NCBI GenBank assembly: GCA_031216915.1
Contig: CM062296.1
Span: 62,113,084-62,177,083, forward strand
Length of the DNA stretch: 64,000 nucleotides
Origin: Pictodentalium vernedei
Taxonomy: Eukaryota > Mollusca > Scaphopoda > Dentaliida > Dentaliidae
Direction of reading: 5' to 3'
Under the pieces are notes generated by a model, which was not told the origin of the DNA, ran no database searches, and saw only the letters and a program-made list of their open reading frames with translations. A program made the position numbers and the translations under genes. Each line of letters opens with the position of its first letter. Within the stretch, counting starts at the first letter, position 1. Shown here piece after piece: positions 23,478 through 35,123 of the stretch.

Positions 23478-24657
23478 GCGTGGAATGCGATTCAGAATCA
23501 CTATAGCATGACGGACTATTTACAGGGCGTTCGAACTCTCATAATTAGGTGTTCCGGTCGCAGAGAGTACTTTACTCCGAGCTGGAATGGCATACGATGT
23601 TGTGCTGTAAATCATATAATAAACATTTTATCGCTACAGTGATGTGATCTGGTCCGTCGCATCATGTCTCGTTGAGGAGGTCAGATCGCCGGAACAAAAT
23701 ACAAAAATAGTTCTTTTTCACTTGAATCCAATTTACCAAAGAAAGGTTGGGGAAACTGTTAATGCTAGCATTGGCATGCGATGTTGTGCTATAAGTCATA
23801 TAATAAACATTTTATCACTACAGTGATGTGATCTGGACCGTCGCGTCACGTCTCTCATCACGTCTCGTGGAGGTCAGATCGCCGGAACAAAATACAAAAA
23901 TAGTTCTTTTTCACTTGAATCCAATTTACCAAAGAAAGGTTGGGGAAATTGTTAATGCTAGCATTGGCATACGATGTTATGTTATAAGTCATATAATAAA
24001 CATTTTATCGATACAGTGATGTGATCTGGGCCGTCGCATCACGTCTCGTTGAGGAGGTCAGATCGCCTTAACAAAATTCCGATCACTATAGCAAGCGGAC
24101 TATTTACGGTGCGTTTTAACTCTCATAATTAGCTGTTCCGGTCGCAGAGAGTACTTTACTCCGAGCTGGAATGGGTGCACTCGAACGACGGTCCGGGTTT
24201 TTTTTATCGTATTCATGATACTTTTTATCGTATACATGCGTCTCGGGGAGACCCCGGAAGTGTGCACCTGTTACAAAAATAAGTGTAAACAAAAATATTT
24301 ATTTTTCTCTTGAATCCAATTTACCAAAGAAAGGTTGGGGAAACTGTTAATGCTAGCATTGGCATGCGATGTTGTGCTATAAGTCATATAATAAACATTT
24401 TATCTCTACAGTGATGTGATCTGGACCGTCACGTCACGTCTCGCATCACGTCTCGTGGAGGTCAGATCGCCGGAACAAAATACAAAAATAGTTCTTTTTC
24501 ACTTGAATCCAATTTACCAAAGAATGGTTGGGGAAATTGTTAATGCTAGCGTTGGCATACTATGTTGTGCTATAAGTCATATAATAAACATTTTATCGCT
24601 ACAGTGATGTGATCTGGGCCGTCGCATTACGTCTCGTTGGGGAGGTCAGTTCGCCGG
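23478..24657. repeat. ~190-bp tandem array
   Basis: Units start near GGCATACGATGTTGTGCT at about 23,588, 23,775, 23,968, 24,360 and 24,553. Each carries ATAATAAACATTTTATCG, CGTCGC...GTCTCGT, GATCGCCGGAACAAAATAC and CAATTTACCAAAGAA. A second motif, from about 23,478 to 23,590 (GGTCGCAGAGAGTACTTTAC), reappears at 24,080-24,175, giving a higher-order pattern. The array ends where a CCGG-targeting palindrome has inserted. Confidence 0.82.
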
Positions 24658-24856
24658 TGTGACAGGAATGGAAGTCCGTAGGAAAATTAGTCCCTGTGGA
24701 CAATTATTCCGCGGAATTATAGTCCTAGGTCTAACATTTCTAGGAATAGTAGTCCGCCGGACTACTATTCCTAGAAATGTTAGACCTAGGACTATAATTC
24801 CGCGGAATAATAGTCCAGAGGGACAAAAGTTCCTACGGACTTCCATTCCTTTTACA
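24658..24856. mobile_element. Ginger1-like palindromic MITE, 199 bp
   Basis: The termini are TGTGACAGGAATG and CATTCCTTTTACA. CCGG is duplicated at 24,654-24,657 and 24,857-24,860. The unoccupied sequence TCGCCGGAAC is present in neighbouring units of the array. TGT...ACA ends with a 4-bp duplication match the described Ginger1 (Gypsy-integrase-related) DNA transposons, though no transposase is present. The whole element is one hairpin. Confidence 0.8.
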
Positions 24857-25055
24857 CCGGAACAAAATTCTCTGCCTGCGGCAGCTCGTTTAATCTGGTG
24901 AGCTGACCTCCTCAACTCGATGTGATACTACGATCCAGAGAACTTCACTGAATCGATAATAAGTATATATTAGGATAGACCTAGACAAGGATTAATAGCA
25001 AGAAATAATAAATACACTATGTGCAATGGGTGATTTTGGCAGAAGAGTAGACTTA

Positions 25056-25175
25056 AAACATTTGAAATGAATGTGCACTCCCACCCTCATACCCCCGCCC
25101 TACAAACAGAAAAGCCTAGGTTGGCCTAGCTTTTGATATGCATGAAGTGGCATGTGCTACACGTACGTTAGGCTA
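25056..25175. repeat. Second copy of the 23,244 repeat
   Basis: It shares ATTTGAAATGAATGTGCA, AAAGCCTAGGTTG and GTGGCATGTGCTACA with 23,244-23,400 in the same orientation. Confidence 0.6.
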
Positions 25176-25940
25176 GCGTTATATTAGGGCTGACCTAGAC
25201 ATGCAAGAAACAGCAATCTTGACTTGATAAGAACTATTCTAATGAGCATGTACAATTATTTTAAGTGTAAATATTATCACAAAATTTATATCTATAAATA
25301 AATTACCTCCTTAATTGTTCAAAACATTTTTCCCCGAATATCAGACTTATAACAGTCTCTTTCTGTTATTGTATGGGCCATTATATCACGCGCTTGACAA
25401 GACGCCGAATTTTGTGTCTGGAACTAAACTTCTAAAGATAGTGGGGGAGGGTTTATCGGTTTAAACACTTGTGATCGTTGAACTTCATAATCGTGGGAAA
25501 ATGTCCAATTAAGAAAAAATGAGGTGGTGACGTCACGTCATCATCCATGGCGTCATACATGGTGTCGTCATGTCGTATGGAACTCTCCTGTCACATAGCA
25601 GAATAATGAATGTTATAGTCTTATAGACGACGTTCACACTTACAATTGTGATAAATTGTTGAATTATAATTTTTAAAAATTAAATATTAGTCGATTTTAA
25701 CTTTGGCGTCCATCGTTTTGACGTAAAGTTTAGACCTTTTGTGTTCGTCCAATTTCGGCCATCGTTTGGTATGTTTTTCTCCAGACCTTATCCAACATCG
25801 AACAATGTTTTTCTGCAATTGTTATTAGGGTTAGGGCATTGATTTCGTATTTTGACTCTACAATTAGATGTCATCCTTTCTTCCTCTGCATGCCGATAAA
25901 TCCTTTATGACGGACGGCGATACAAACGTTGCACTGGTAG
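25176..25940. other. No feature recognised
   Basis: AT-rich sequence with scattered GTCA-type motifs near 25,540-25,570. No reading frame, hairpin or repeat with clear boundaries was seen. Confidence 0.5.
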
Positions 25941-25948
25941 CGGGTTCA

Positions 25949-26606
25949 GGGACGTGGCTAGAGGTTTCCAATTGGTGTGTGTGTGGGGGGGGGGGGGGGG
26001 GGAGGGGTTGGTTAGTGAATTTCCAAATAGAGAAAGGGACCGGGAGGGGGAACCCTCTCCCGGTCCCTCCCATTAGTTGAAAATTGACTACCGAGAAAAC
26101 TTTTGAAAATGAAGCCCTGACAGGGGGCAACAAATTGTATCTAGTAACGGACATACCAACACATTTATGATAGAATTATCAGGTCATTATTTTTTGGTAT
26201 TATTCTAGAAAGTGAAAATGTGCTAAACAAATGCAGAAACTTAATCATGATGTGATTTTCTTGATGTGCATTTCGAGAATTTTTTTTTTATTACGATATA
26301 TAAACGTGCTATAAAAATCTTATACCGATTGACATCATGCATACTCATGAAGATCGATATTGCGTACACTGTAGTTGTAAGTAGTAACAGATGGAATTTT
26401 TGCCGATTTGAAATTGAGTCGGGATTTTGGGAAGTAAAGGAGACATCAGCACCACCAAAGAATCTCTAAAATCAAGATCTAGATGGAATTTCCAGCTACT
26501 CATTACTTGCCCACGGAATTCTCAACTTTAGGAAATTTGGGCCAGGACATCCCGCCAGACCCCCCACCCCCGCGCGCCCCATGTCGTCACGTCCCTCATC
26601 AGGTTA
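25949..26606. mobile_element. Possible hAT-like element with G/C tracts
   Basis: CAGGGACGTGGCTAGAGG near 25,949 and CGTCACGTCCCT near 26,590 look like inverted ends. Inside lies a G run at 25,985-26,002 and a hairpin ACCGGGAGGG...CCCTCTCCCGGT at about 26,036-26,066. A similar left end occurs at 37,044. No matching 8-bp flanks were found. Confidence 0.35.
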
Positions 26607-26919
26607 AACCGACTTTACATTTCGTAGAATTGGCATTATCCATTAAACACTCACAGGTTGGTATATATATTCTAATAAAAAATACTGTGTACCTATTACT
26701 TCAGAGTTAGTGCCATATTCACGTCATGAGTGTCCGCAAGGAAGTGTAGGTTTAAATTTTCTTTTGCACACGAATACAAAACAGTGGACATTTTAATATT
26801 ATATGCGAAGTGACATTTCAATTGTAATTAAAACATTCAAACGCCGGAAATGCGCAGTGAATCGACCTAAACTTATTATGTGATGAGGGTCACATCCAGA
26901 AATATACAACTGAAACGAG

Positions 26920-27220
26920 AAGTTCCGTGACTGTATTGTGCACTAATTTGAAGTAATATCGCGCCGAGTGAGTGCGCTTTTGTCTCTGTCAAAATGCACC
27001 ATCTTCGTAACTCATTTTCTGTCGAAAGAAACAGTGTGTTCAACTTTGTACAGTTCTATACTGGTAAACAGAGATCATTAACATAATCCTAGTCTCTACT
27101 GCGGTACATATATATGTGATGGCGTAAATGAATATTAAAATTCGACTGCATACATATAATGAAGAGAGTGGTTTACTGCTGAATCGTCGCGTCATGTATT
27201 ATCCTCTCCAAAAGTATTTA
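26920..27220. repeat. Diverged repeat related to 20,270-20,530 plus 21,240-21,310
   Basis: Shared segments include TTTGAAGTAATA, CGTAACTCA, CTCTACTG.GGTA and the block ending AAAAGTATTTAT. Similarity is patchy, so age is high and the class unknown. Confidence 0.4.
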
Positions 27221-27223
27221 TGC

Positions 27224-27720
27224 AGAATATACCCATAGTAGCTTGCTGTATCAAATGTTCACTACGAGTAGTGAAGTGGTGTTAACCGCGAGCTTTTGGC
27301 GCGCGGTTAACACCACTTTACCACGAATGGTGAACCTTTGTAACACTAAGCTACTATGGGTATATTTTATTTATACCATGATCGTCAGATTATTAAGAGT
27401 CGCTATTAGTTTTTTTCTCGATTTTACTGAACACCAGACGTACATACATGTGAATCTGTCTTTGTTTACACGAGCATCGGTGGGCGGTACTTCCGCTGTC
27501 AATATCGCCGAAACGAAATGGAAAATGAAGCTGGGCCCTTTTCATTTTAATAGGAGAATAACATACCATTTCGAGTTATGGATGCTTTATTAACATGAGA
27601 CAATGCATGTTTTATTAAGTTTTGGTGTCTTATGGAGTAAACTCATTTAAAAACGTAATAAATAATTGTCTCTTTCATTTCACTCTTCCTGAGGCGACGT
27701 GCGATAAATTTAGATAAGTT
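27224..27720 (+). repeat. Third copy of the hairpin-headed repeat
   Basis: The opening hairpin (27,226-27,368) has arms AATATACCCATAGTAGCTT and GAAGTGGTGTTAACCGCG. The body matches 17,520-17,870 and stops near GATAAATTTAGATAAGTT. The downstream part of the 17.4-kb unit is missing. Confidence 0.72.
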
Positions 27721-28430
27721 GCATGTATTTCGGACTAGTTCATTCCTCTGCAATAAGGAGCGCTATTTGTGACAGGACATCGCGTGTCAACTATACATCT
27801 TTCGAGGCGGATATTAGAAACACATTGTACTGACGGAAACAGAAACTCGTTGATCCTTTCTTCTGTCTGTCAACAGGTTTCCTGTACAGGAAACCTGATG
27901 ATAGATGAAAAGCTCAAGAGACGATACATGGTAGGGGGTTGACATGTCGACGATTAGAACATGCAGAATAGGCGCGACTCAAGTGAATTCGAATCGATCA
28001 TCTGAAAGCTCTCCAATAAAAGAGAATCCTGAAGCTTCACATGGAATTACAACCTATGTATCCTATCTATATATGACATAATCAATAAAATACACAGACA
28101 AATGCATTGAAAATAGATAAACTCGCCTACCAAGGGTATGCTCCCTTCTGGATTGCCTCTGTGCTAATGTCTTTCTTTCGGGCTGTGTTTGTAACTTCAG
28201 TTTCAAACCTCTTGGTTGCTTGATCTGTGACAGTGTCTACCACAGCTGTTATTTTATAGGTTTGAGCGACTAGAATTTATTTCTACAATGCGAACATTTG
28301 TCTCTGTCCGTTTGTCTTCAAGTGTCCATTTATTTCTGCGTTTTCGAAATATTGATGACGGATTTTTCACTTTAGTGTGATATTTTCTTTTATCTAACAA
28401 TAATATAGGTTTTAGCCTGCCAACCACGAG
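27721..28430. other. No gene recognised
   Basis: A short hairpin TTTCCTGTACAGGAAA lies at about 27,881-27,896. Nothing else with defined ends was seen. Confidence 0.5.
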
Positions 28431-28438
28431 AAACGGTA

Positions 28439-28604
28439 CAGTAAAGTCGCCGTGGACTGGTCACTTTCCACGCGTGGGCACTATTTCAACCCGGTGCTTC
28501 ATTAATTACAATTTTATTGATGATGATTTTTACTACCTGGTAAACACATGCGTGGACATAACTGCCCACGTGTGGATTACGACCAATCCACGGCGACTGT
28601 ACTG
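28439..28604. mobile_element. Tc1/mariner-like MITE, shorter member
   Basis: Left TA (28,437) precedes CAGTAAAGTCGCCGTGGA. The right end is TCCACGGCGACTGTACTG. The right flank is GC rather than TA, so the duplication has drifted or the end is altered. The internal order is inverted relative to 19,729. Confidence 0.72.
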
Positions 28605-29119
28605 TGCATATCACATAATGTGTTCCGATTCCGTATCACATAAACGACTCATTCTGATTCCGTATCATATTGACGACGCGTTTCCGGTAACGCGGCGGTC
28701 TATCTTAACAGACGCATGAATACATTCTATGTGTGTGTCAGTGATCAACTCAGCTGATCGCTCCAAAACAAAACAAAATTCCCTACAGTTAGCGATAGAA
28801 CTATTAATAGACAATGACCCTCCCCCACCCCCACAATAAACACTGATTAAACGAAATAAAAACAAACCTTTACTAGTTAAATAGTTCGAATGGGCAAACC
28901 ATTTAAAATGAATTGACACTGAGAGTGAATAATTTGACAACACAAACTTGAAAATTGCGGTGGCCTCGTTATTCAGTGTTTGTTAGAGTGTATAACGATA
29001 TAGTCCCATAAAATACGTTTTATTTTAACTTTTTATCACCCAACATTATTATGTCCCAAAACTGTATAAATAATTTAAGGTTTAATCTTTTTATGTGACA
29101 GAATAGTTAGCTAAATGAA

Positions 29120-29280
29120 TTACCATGATAATGTGCATGTCCTGTGATTTGCATCAGAGTCTCGGTGGTGTCCAAAAATGGGATCTAAACGAACCTGCTT
29201 TGCAGGCGAATAGTAATCCCATTCTGGACACCACCTCGAATCTGATACAAATCACAGGACATGCACTTTATCATGATAAT
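29120..29280. repeat. ~160-bp hairpin
   Basis: Arms carry ATGATAATGTGCATGTCCTG and GGTGGTGTCC with their complements. Arm mismatches are few. A GCAAAGCAGG-type loop sits near 29,200. Only one copy was seen in the window. Confidence 0.65.
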
Positions 29281-29889
29281 CGGAATGGGTATAACATTGG
29301 TTCTCCAACGGTTGTTTTAGTTGTGCCTGATTGTTTTTGTTTATCTCTTTCATTTTGATTTCTTTTTTTTCAGGGGTTTAATTTTGTTATCATTATTCTT
29401 CCCTATGTTTTTTGTGGGTTTTTGGGGTATTTTATTTTGTGGGTGTATTTCGGAGATATAAGTGAACATGCTAATACTGCTTCCTATAGTGTTGAGTAGA
29501 CCACCGCCGATAACCTCAGAAAAATATCCAGTTCACACACAATGTCCTGTTCATTTTCATCCGTTGCCGACCTCCTCCACGCCCACACACGCTGAAAGCT
29601 TGGAAAACAAATTCCCCTTGGATTGCTCTCGCGATGACGCGCAAAATACTAGGAATCATAATATCCATGTTGCGTGAGTATTTCTATAAATGGTGTAAGG
29701 TGTTACGTGAGCCGAAGTGAGAACTATATTAGGCGAGGCTTTAGCCGAGACTAATATTGTTCTCGCTGAATATCCTCCAACTAAACATCCCATAACGCAT
29801 ATATTAACCAGGCGAGGAAGTGTTTGAAAACGGTTTCTTTTATTCGTTGAATGTTCCTATTCGAATTCATTTGTTTATTTAGTTCACAA

Positions 29890-30255
29890 GGGGGCGCGGT
29901 GGCTCAGTAGGTAGAGGTGCAGGCTGCAAGCCGAGAGGTCCTCGGTTCGAATCCCACATGCGGCCACCGCGTTGTGTTCCTTGGGCAAGACACTTCACCC
30001 CCATTACCCATGTGGGGGCACGATGACGTCGTGTACTAAGGCGTACTGCACGTCGATGGTTCGCATGTCTTCAACCAATCTAACCCTGCCTGTGCTGCAG
30101 TGTGGAGTTACGATGTTGGGGAGCTGGCAGCTGCTTGTCGTTGCTCGGTGGTTCTCTCCGGGTACTCCGGCTTCCTCCACCCGTAAAACTGTCACGGTCA
30201 TGATTAGCCATTGTGCATAAATATGTGACCTTAAACATCAATAAATAAAAAAATA
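29890..30255 (+). mobile_element. tRNA-derived SINE, subfamily 1
   Basis: The head is GGGGGCGCGGTGGCTCAGTA with B box GGTTCGAATCC, then TTGGGCAAGACACTTCACCC. The tail is AATAAATAAAAAAATA. The 13-bp flanks ATTTAGTTCACAA at 29,877-29,889 and 30,256-30,268 are identical, so this is a fairly young insertion. Confidence 0.92.
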
Positions 30256-30329
30256 ATTTAGTTCACAAAAGCAGACTAATGAAAGAATGCAAGGAATCCA
30301 ACGTCTCATTGATCCCCAAGGAAATTATT

Positions 30330-30449
30330 AACCCGGTGCTTCATTAATTAACATGTTGTTGATGATGATGATTTTTGTTACCAGGTAAACGCATGTTTGA
30401 ACATCATTGTCCACGCGTAGATTATGACTATTTCACGGCGACTGTACTG
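30330..30449. mobile_element. Right-end fragment of CAGTACAGTCGCC MITE
   Basis: CCGGTGCTTCATTAATTA, then ACCAGGTAAACGCATG, then CACGGCGACTGTACTG followed by TA (30,450-30,451). The left end is missing. Confidence 0.65.
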
Positions 30450-30451
30450 TA

Positions 30452-31774
30452 CTACTATTAATAATAGTAATGATAATTTGAATGCCTAAAATACGCACGC
30501 TTGGTGCTCTATGTCTGTACAAACAAATTAGTTTGTTACTGTAATTATCAGTCTCTTGTGATCAACACCCAGCACATGTGCGAGCATCTGTTTATGCTAC
30601 TCGCCGCTGTTGCCTTTCCATATCCACACTGGCGTGACTGAATGCGTCTGTTTGTAACTGTTCTGTAGTCCATGCTGTCGGAGTGTGCACGGGTGTAGTG
30701 TTATTTTGCAGTGTTGTTCTCATGAGTAGGTCGGGGGAGAATCAAGCCACGAACAGCACCGAACAGCCGTGCCTGACATCTGTTCTCGGGGTCGGTGAAT
30801 GAACATAGTTCATGTAGCTCGTTGCTACTGCCTTTTAGGATCAACTTGGGAGGCTACATGTATTTGTCTGTGGGTTCTCTTGGGTAGATATTGTCAGAGA
30901 GTGCGTGAATGCTGCGTGGTTTCGCATTGTGATATATTCATGTTATTAATAATAAGTTCATAGCATTATACCCATTATACCCACGTGTGGTGCGTTTCAT
31001 GGCTGTACACAATTAAAATACCCCGTATGGAAAAGATATCGATTTGACGAAACATTTCCGACTTGCGGGGCCCAACTGAATTATTATCCAGGCGTAGCTT
31101 CTATTCTACGATCGTTTTATTACTTATCTCCTTTCACTGTAAACAAATGTCAGGCAAATTGATATCACTAAACCATTTCTGTGCGCAATTTATAAATTAT
31201 GCATTGGAATGTGACAAGCGTTTAAATATTAAAAAAAAATGCTTATTGGGAAATTCGCTCATTAATCTTGATCGTTTGCAGATCCAAACAATCATAAACT
31301 ATTTGGATGGGTAGCTACAACGTTTATTCCTCGAACACAATGTAAAACAGAAATGCAGAGGAATTTAACCATTTCCACACCCCGTTAATTACCGCTTTTG
31401 ATCGTATTTCAACTGGATTGAAAACTATTTTGCGTTCTGTTATATAAAGTTGTTGTTTTATTATGCGAAGGCTGTTAAGCTGTAACTGCAGTCACAATGT
31501 AACAGCTTTCCTGTCATCAAACGTCACGGCTTGTTTTTCGGCGATTGAATTGAATAACCGGAACAATATCGAGAATAATTGTCGAGCATTGCCTGTTTAT
31601 AGGTCATCACAACGATGGCGGAAAGAGGCTGTCATACTTTTATGTTCAAATAAGACAAAAATGTTCGCCTTCCGACTGGCCTTGAGCTCGCTTAGTTTTT
31701 TTTATGCTATATGTTTATTTGTTTCTGTATTTATTTATTGGAGTTCAACACCCTAGACAGCAACGGCCACCTCG
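30452..31774. other. No supported gene
   Basis: Short frames exist (for example 31,063-31,314 and 31,463-31,756) but show no recognisable domain, splice structure or repeat. Function unknown. Confidence 0.45.
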
Positions 31775-31782
31775 AGTCTAAC

Positions 31783-32347
31783 CAGTGGCGGCGCTACGGG
31801 GGGGGGGGGGGGAGCATGGGGACGGGGGGCATTGTCCCCCCCAACGAAGGCTTCCCCCCCCCCCCCCCCTCAGTTGCCCCCCCCCCCCCCCAACCATATC
31901 GCATGCATTTCCATCCACACAAACACATTCAGTCACTCTCTCTCACACACACACACACCCCTCTCTTTTTTTATTCCCATACACACTTAGCCCAAAGCCT
32001 CAGGCTAGCTGATGAACACATCCAGGCAGTAGAGATTTAAAGACTCGGATGCAGATACTTATACAGACGCGGATCCAGGATTTTTTGAAAGGAGGACCGC
32101 TAATTGCCATTACATTTAGTTGAAACTTGGACCGAAAGTCCGTAATATAATTTTTTGGTTTGGTACGTCCACAGGACGTACCAAACCAAAAAAGTATATT
32201 ACGGACTTTGGGTCCAAGTTTGGACTACATCATAACAAAGTAATGATATGATCCTTTACGTATTTGCCCCCTTCATGGGAGTCTGCCCCCCTAGTTGCCC
32301 CACCCCCCCCCCCCCCCCCCACAGAAACATTTCTGGCGCCGCCACTG
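31783..32347. mobile_element. hAT non-autonomous element with G/C tracts, 565 bp
   Basis: The ends are CAGTGGCGGCGCTAC and GGCGCCGCCACTG. The 8-bp direct repeat AGTCTAAC (31,775-31,782 and 32,348-32,355) is exact, which is diagnostic for hAT. Contents: a G run near 31,798, a C run near 31,857-31,893, an (AC)n tract, a hairpin at 32,121-32,223 and a C20 run before the right end. It has no transposase. Confidence 0.85.
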
Positions 32348-32904
32348 AGTCTAACAGTTTTAGGGCTGGGTGAAGCCGAAGTACCCAGAGAGAACCAACG
32401 TCGAGCAACTGTCAGACTACCCCTCCCTGTTAATTCCCAATAAGAGTGCAGTGACTGGAATTCAAGAGAAAAACAAGTTTCGGGTGATTGCATTTGAATC
32501 GTGGGTATCTCCCGAATCTTTAATTAACTTTACCGTTACTACCAGACACGTCTGTTTACTAAATATTGTGAATGAGAACCGTGTTGTATGTTTGCACCGC
32601 GTAGTACCTTTAATTATAATTATGTTAATAGCTGGATAGTTCAAGTTCCAGGCTTGTCATTTTGAAAGTTGCAGGAGGGCCATTATGGTTCGCCTCAAAT
32701 CACCACAGGAGGGTAATTTTGGGTTCACCTGAAATGACCCCAGGAGGGTCATTTATGATTTGCGGTGGCCATTTTGTTTCAGCCTGCTGGGTAGACAACT
32801 AACATCATTTTAAGGTACAGCACGTGGAGAGTGGATTGTAACTAAATCACCCACGGGGTGAAGTTATCACCCAAACTATAACTTTTAAATTTTATACATA
32901 TGGA

Positions 32905-32970
32905 CAAAAAACACAAGCAATGTTTCTCCGGAGGTCCATTGGTTGAAACGTTGCCTGTGCATGCTTTGCA
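32905..32970. repeat. Hairpin relic of the 314-bp TA element
   Basis: CAAGCAATGTTTC...GGAGGTCCATTGGTTGAAAC matches the core hairpin of 8,852-9,165, but the terminal CAGTTAAAAC repeats are absent. Confidence 0.5.
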
Positions 32971-33199
32971 ACAAATTAGCAATTATTGCTTGGGTGGAAT
33001 CTCCACTCTGTGGGTTACTTAGTGATAATATACTCCCCACGTACTGTACATGGTTTGTGTAACTATGATGTACGTCATCGCGTAATGTATATTTGGAAAG
33101 TTACTTACTGTCTTTGGGTGACTGCGTTGACGACACACTATAAACTTCACAAACTCCGCTTTTGTTACATGTACCTCTTTCAATACGCGAAAATTGCCG

Positions 33200-33336
33200 T
33201 TTGAGGCGGCCGATTTTGAGGTGCCATCGATTGAATTGATGGGCCGCCGAATTCGGGGTTAGGCGGACGTTTACCGTCCACGGAATTTTGAACTCATGCG
33301 GGCGACTGCGGCCCGGGGGCGATCGCCCGCCTCAAA
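33200..33336. mobile_element. GC-rich short inverted-repeat element (tentative)
   Basis: TTTGAGGCGG at the left and CCGCCTCAAAA at the right are inverted. The interior is much more GC-rich than the surroundings. No target duplication was resolved. Confidence 0.3.
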
Positions 33337-33366
33337 ATGACAAACCTGTAATAGTTTGAAAATGGG

Positions 33367-33614
33367 TTAACCCTTTACCCTACGCAGACGATTTCAAAAT
33401 CTATTATTTTAAATATAATTTTTTGAATTTTTAAAAAAAAATTCAACAAAACCATATCATGTGACCCCTCTTTGGAACGAGCTCAACGAGCTCGTTCCAA
33501 AGAGGGGTCACATGATATGGTTTTGATGAAATTTTTCGAAAAATAATATTTTTTCAGCTGCTGAATTTGCATATTAAGTGCCGGATGCGGGCGATTCGTT
33601 GGGTAAAGGGTTAA
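33367..33614. mobile_element. TTAA palindromic MITE, second subfamily
   Basis: TTAACCCTTTACCC at the left and GGGTAAAGGGTTAA at the right. The hairpin reads ATCATGTGACCCCTCTTTGG around GAGCTCAACGAGCTC. It differs from the first subfamily (ATGACCCCTCATTGG) in both arms. It also carries a distinct subterminal region, TACGCAGACGA. Confidence 0.83.
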
Positions 33615-34215
33615 AGACTTATTCGAATATCTGTAACTGGAACACGAAATACATCACATTCAAGTGCAATCTCCACGAAAGGTGAGACAACAAATAGCCC
33701 ATAACATCAGTGTTCAAGCCCAGGGTTCCAACTAAGCCAAATGACCTAAAAACTGATTTGCCATCAAAGCATCTCCGTTTGGCTAAATAAATGGCCCCAA
33801 AAAGGTTTGTTTTTATAATACGGAAATGTCGTCACAGGATAAAAAAGAACCGTTGACGATAAAACAAATGAATCATTTTATTACTTGCCGTAACATAAAA
33901 TCGTCAGCTGGCAATTAAGGCGGAGACAATTCTAGATTTTCAGGATGCATGCCAAAAGCGCTGTGACTGTGTAAATAAAGAAAGGCTGATTCGTCAACAT
34001 AATTGACATAGAGATACTGAGGTGACAGACCGCTATTTAGACAAACACATGAAATGGTCACTTTTCAAGTCGCGTTAATTGTCATTGATTGGTAATCAAG
34101 CTTTGTGAAACATAAGTTAGCCTTCAGCTTCCCAAAAATCATCCATAATAAATAAGATAAAAACACTGTCCTCTACATGTAATTTAGTCCAGTTTTTTAA
34201 CGGTAATTACGAAAA
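33615..34215. other. No feature recognised
   Basis: AT-rich single-copy-looking sequence within this window. Confidence 0.45.
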
Positions 34216-34218
34216 TAT

Positions 34219-34380
34219 ACACAGAACGATATGCTTGTGGGAATGGGTTAATCGATATGGCACACGTGTCAGCGCGGAAGGGTAGAACGAGAGGCCGTAA
34301 GCCTCGAATTTTATCCTTCCGCGACGGCACAAATTTCATACCTATTAACCCATTCACACACAAGTGTCGTTCTGTGTTTA
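34219..34380. repeat. ~160-bp hairpin with TTAACCCATTC arms
   Basis: ACACAGAACGA.A.GCTTGTG and GGGAATGGGTTAA on the left pair with TTAACCCATTCACA and CACAAGTGTCGTTCTGTGT on the right. The inner arms include GCGGAAGG. No other copy was seen. Confidence 0.6.
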
Positions 34381-34509
34381 TTATACGCCTTCACGTCTAT
34401 AAAAATCAATTATTAGAAGGACACTCAGCAATTCATTTGACAACTATCAACAAAAAGAACAGATTTTATCGCCAACCAAATTTGCGAGAGGAATCTGTGT
34501 TAGTATTTC

Positions 34510-34576
34510 ATCCCCAGAGTTCCAATGTGTTCTATGTGCCTTTGGCACATAGAACACATTAGAACTCAGGGGACGA
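34510..34576. mobile_element. ~67-bp hairpin element
   Basis: GAGTTCCAATGTGTTCTATG and its complement enclose GCCTTTGGC. It resembles the hairpin inside the hAT element at about 1,333-1,398, and more loosely the 19,510 and 22,167 elements (GTC.CCTGAGT ends, TTCTATGT arms). Confidence 0.65.
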
Positions 34577-34867
34577 TTTTCAGCGATCGCCAGCGATTCA
34601 AATCTCGCTTCTATTTCAAAAAGTCCTTCGACGATTTCCGTTCCGCACATATGTGCGGAACAGATTTTCATTTTTCGCATGGTTTAGTATTGTTGTAGTT
34701 AGGGATTACATGGAAGAGGCATGTAATTAAATATATTATTATCTGAGTACAGCAACACGCGTTGCTACACTGTTGAAATCTGTTCATCTTGTTCAGTTTG
34801 GGACATTAATTGATGTATTTGCCTTCAACAACTACCAACTCCGCTTGTGTCGGGTGTAAGTAAATTG

Positions 34868-34990
34868 GTAAGTCTGACAGTTGTTCGGAAGTTCTCGTCA
34901 GGTACTCCGGCTTCTTCCACCCATAAAACTGCCCAACACAATGAGTCCCTGGTTATTGGAAATGTTGTTAAAACCCAATAGACAAACAAA
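34868..34990 (+). mobile_element. SINE 3' fragment
   Basis: CTGACAGTTGTTCGGA, GGTACTCCGGCTTCTTCCAC and CATAAAACTG correspond to the SINE body, followed by a drifted 3' end. The tRNA-like head is missing, so it is 5'-truncated. Confidence 0.6.
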
Positions 34991-35123
34991 CATCACTGTC
35001 CGCTGATTCTCTCTGGCTACTCGGTTTTCCACACACATTTCGCACCACCCTCAAGTTAGTAAAACCCATCTAAAGAACCAAATGAATCAAAAATGCATTC
35101 TAGATTCAGGGAAGGGAGAGGCC

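Noticed and set aside
23588..24610. Repeated short frames ending in NILSLQ
   Set aside because: They are translations of the ~190-bp tandem array, not a gene family.
23588..24657. CRISPR-like array
   Set aside because: Units are ~190 bp with no short identical repeat plus unique spacer pattern, and the genome is eukaryotic.
25864..26154. Proline- or glycine-rich frames
   Set aside because: They are created by the G homopolymer run.
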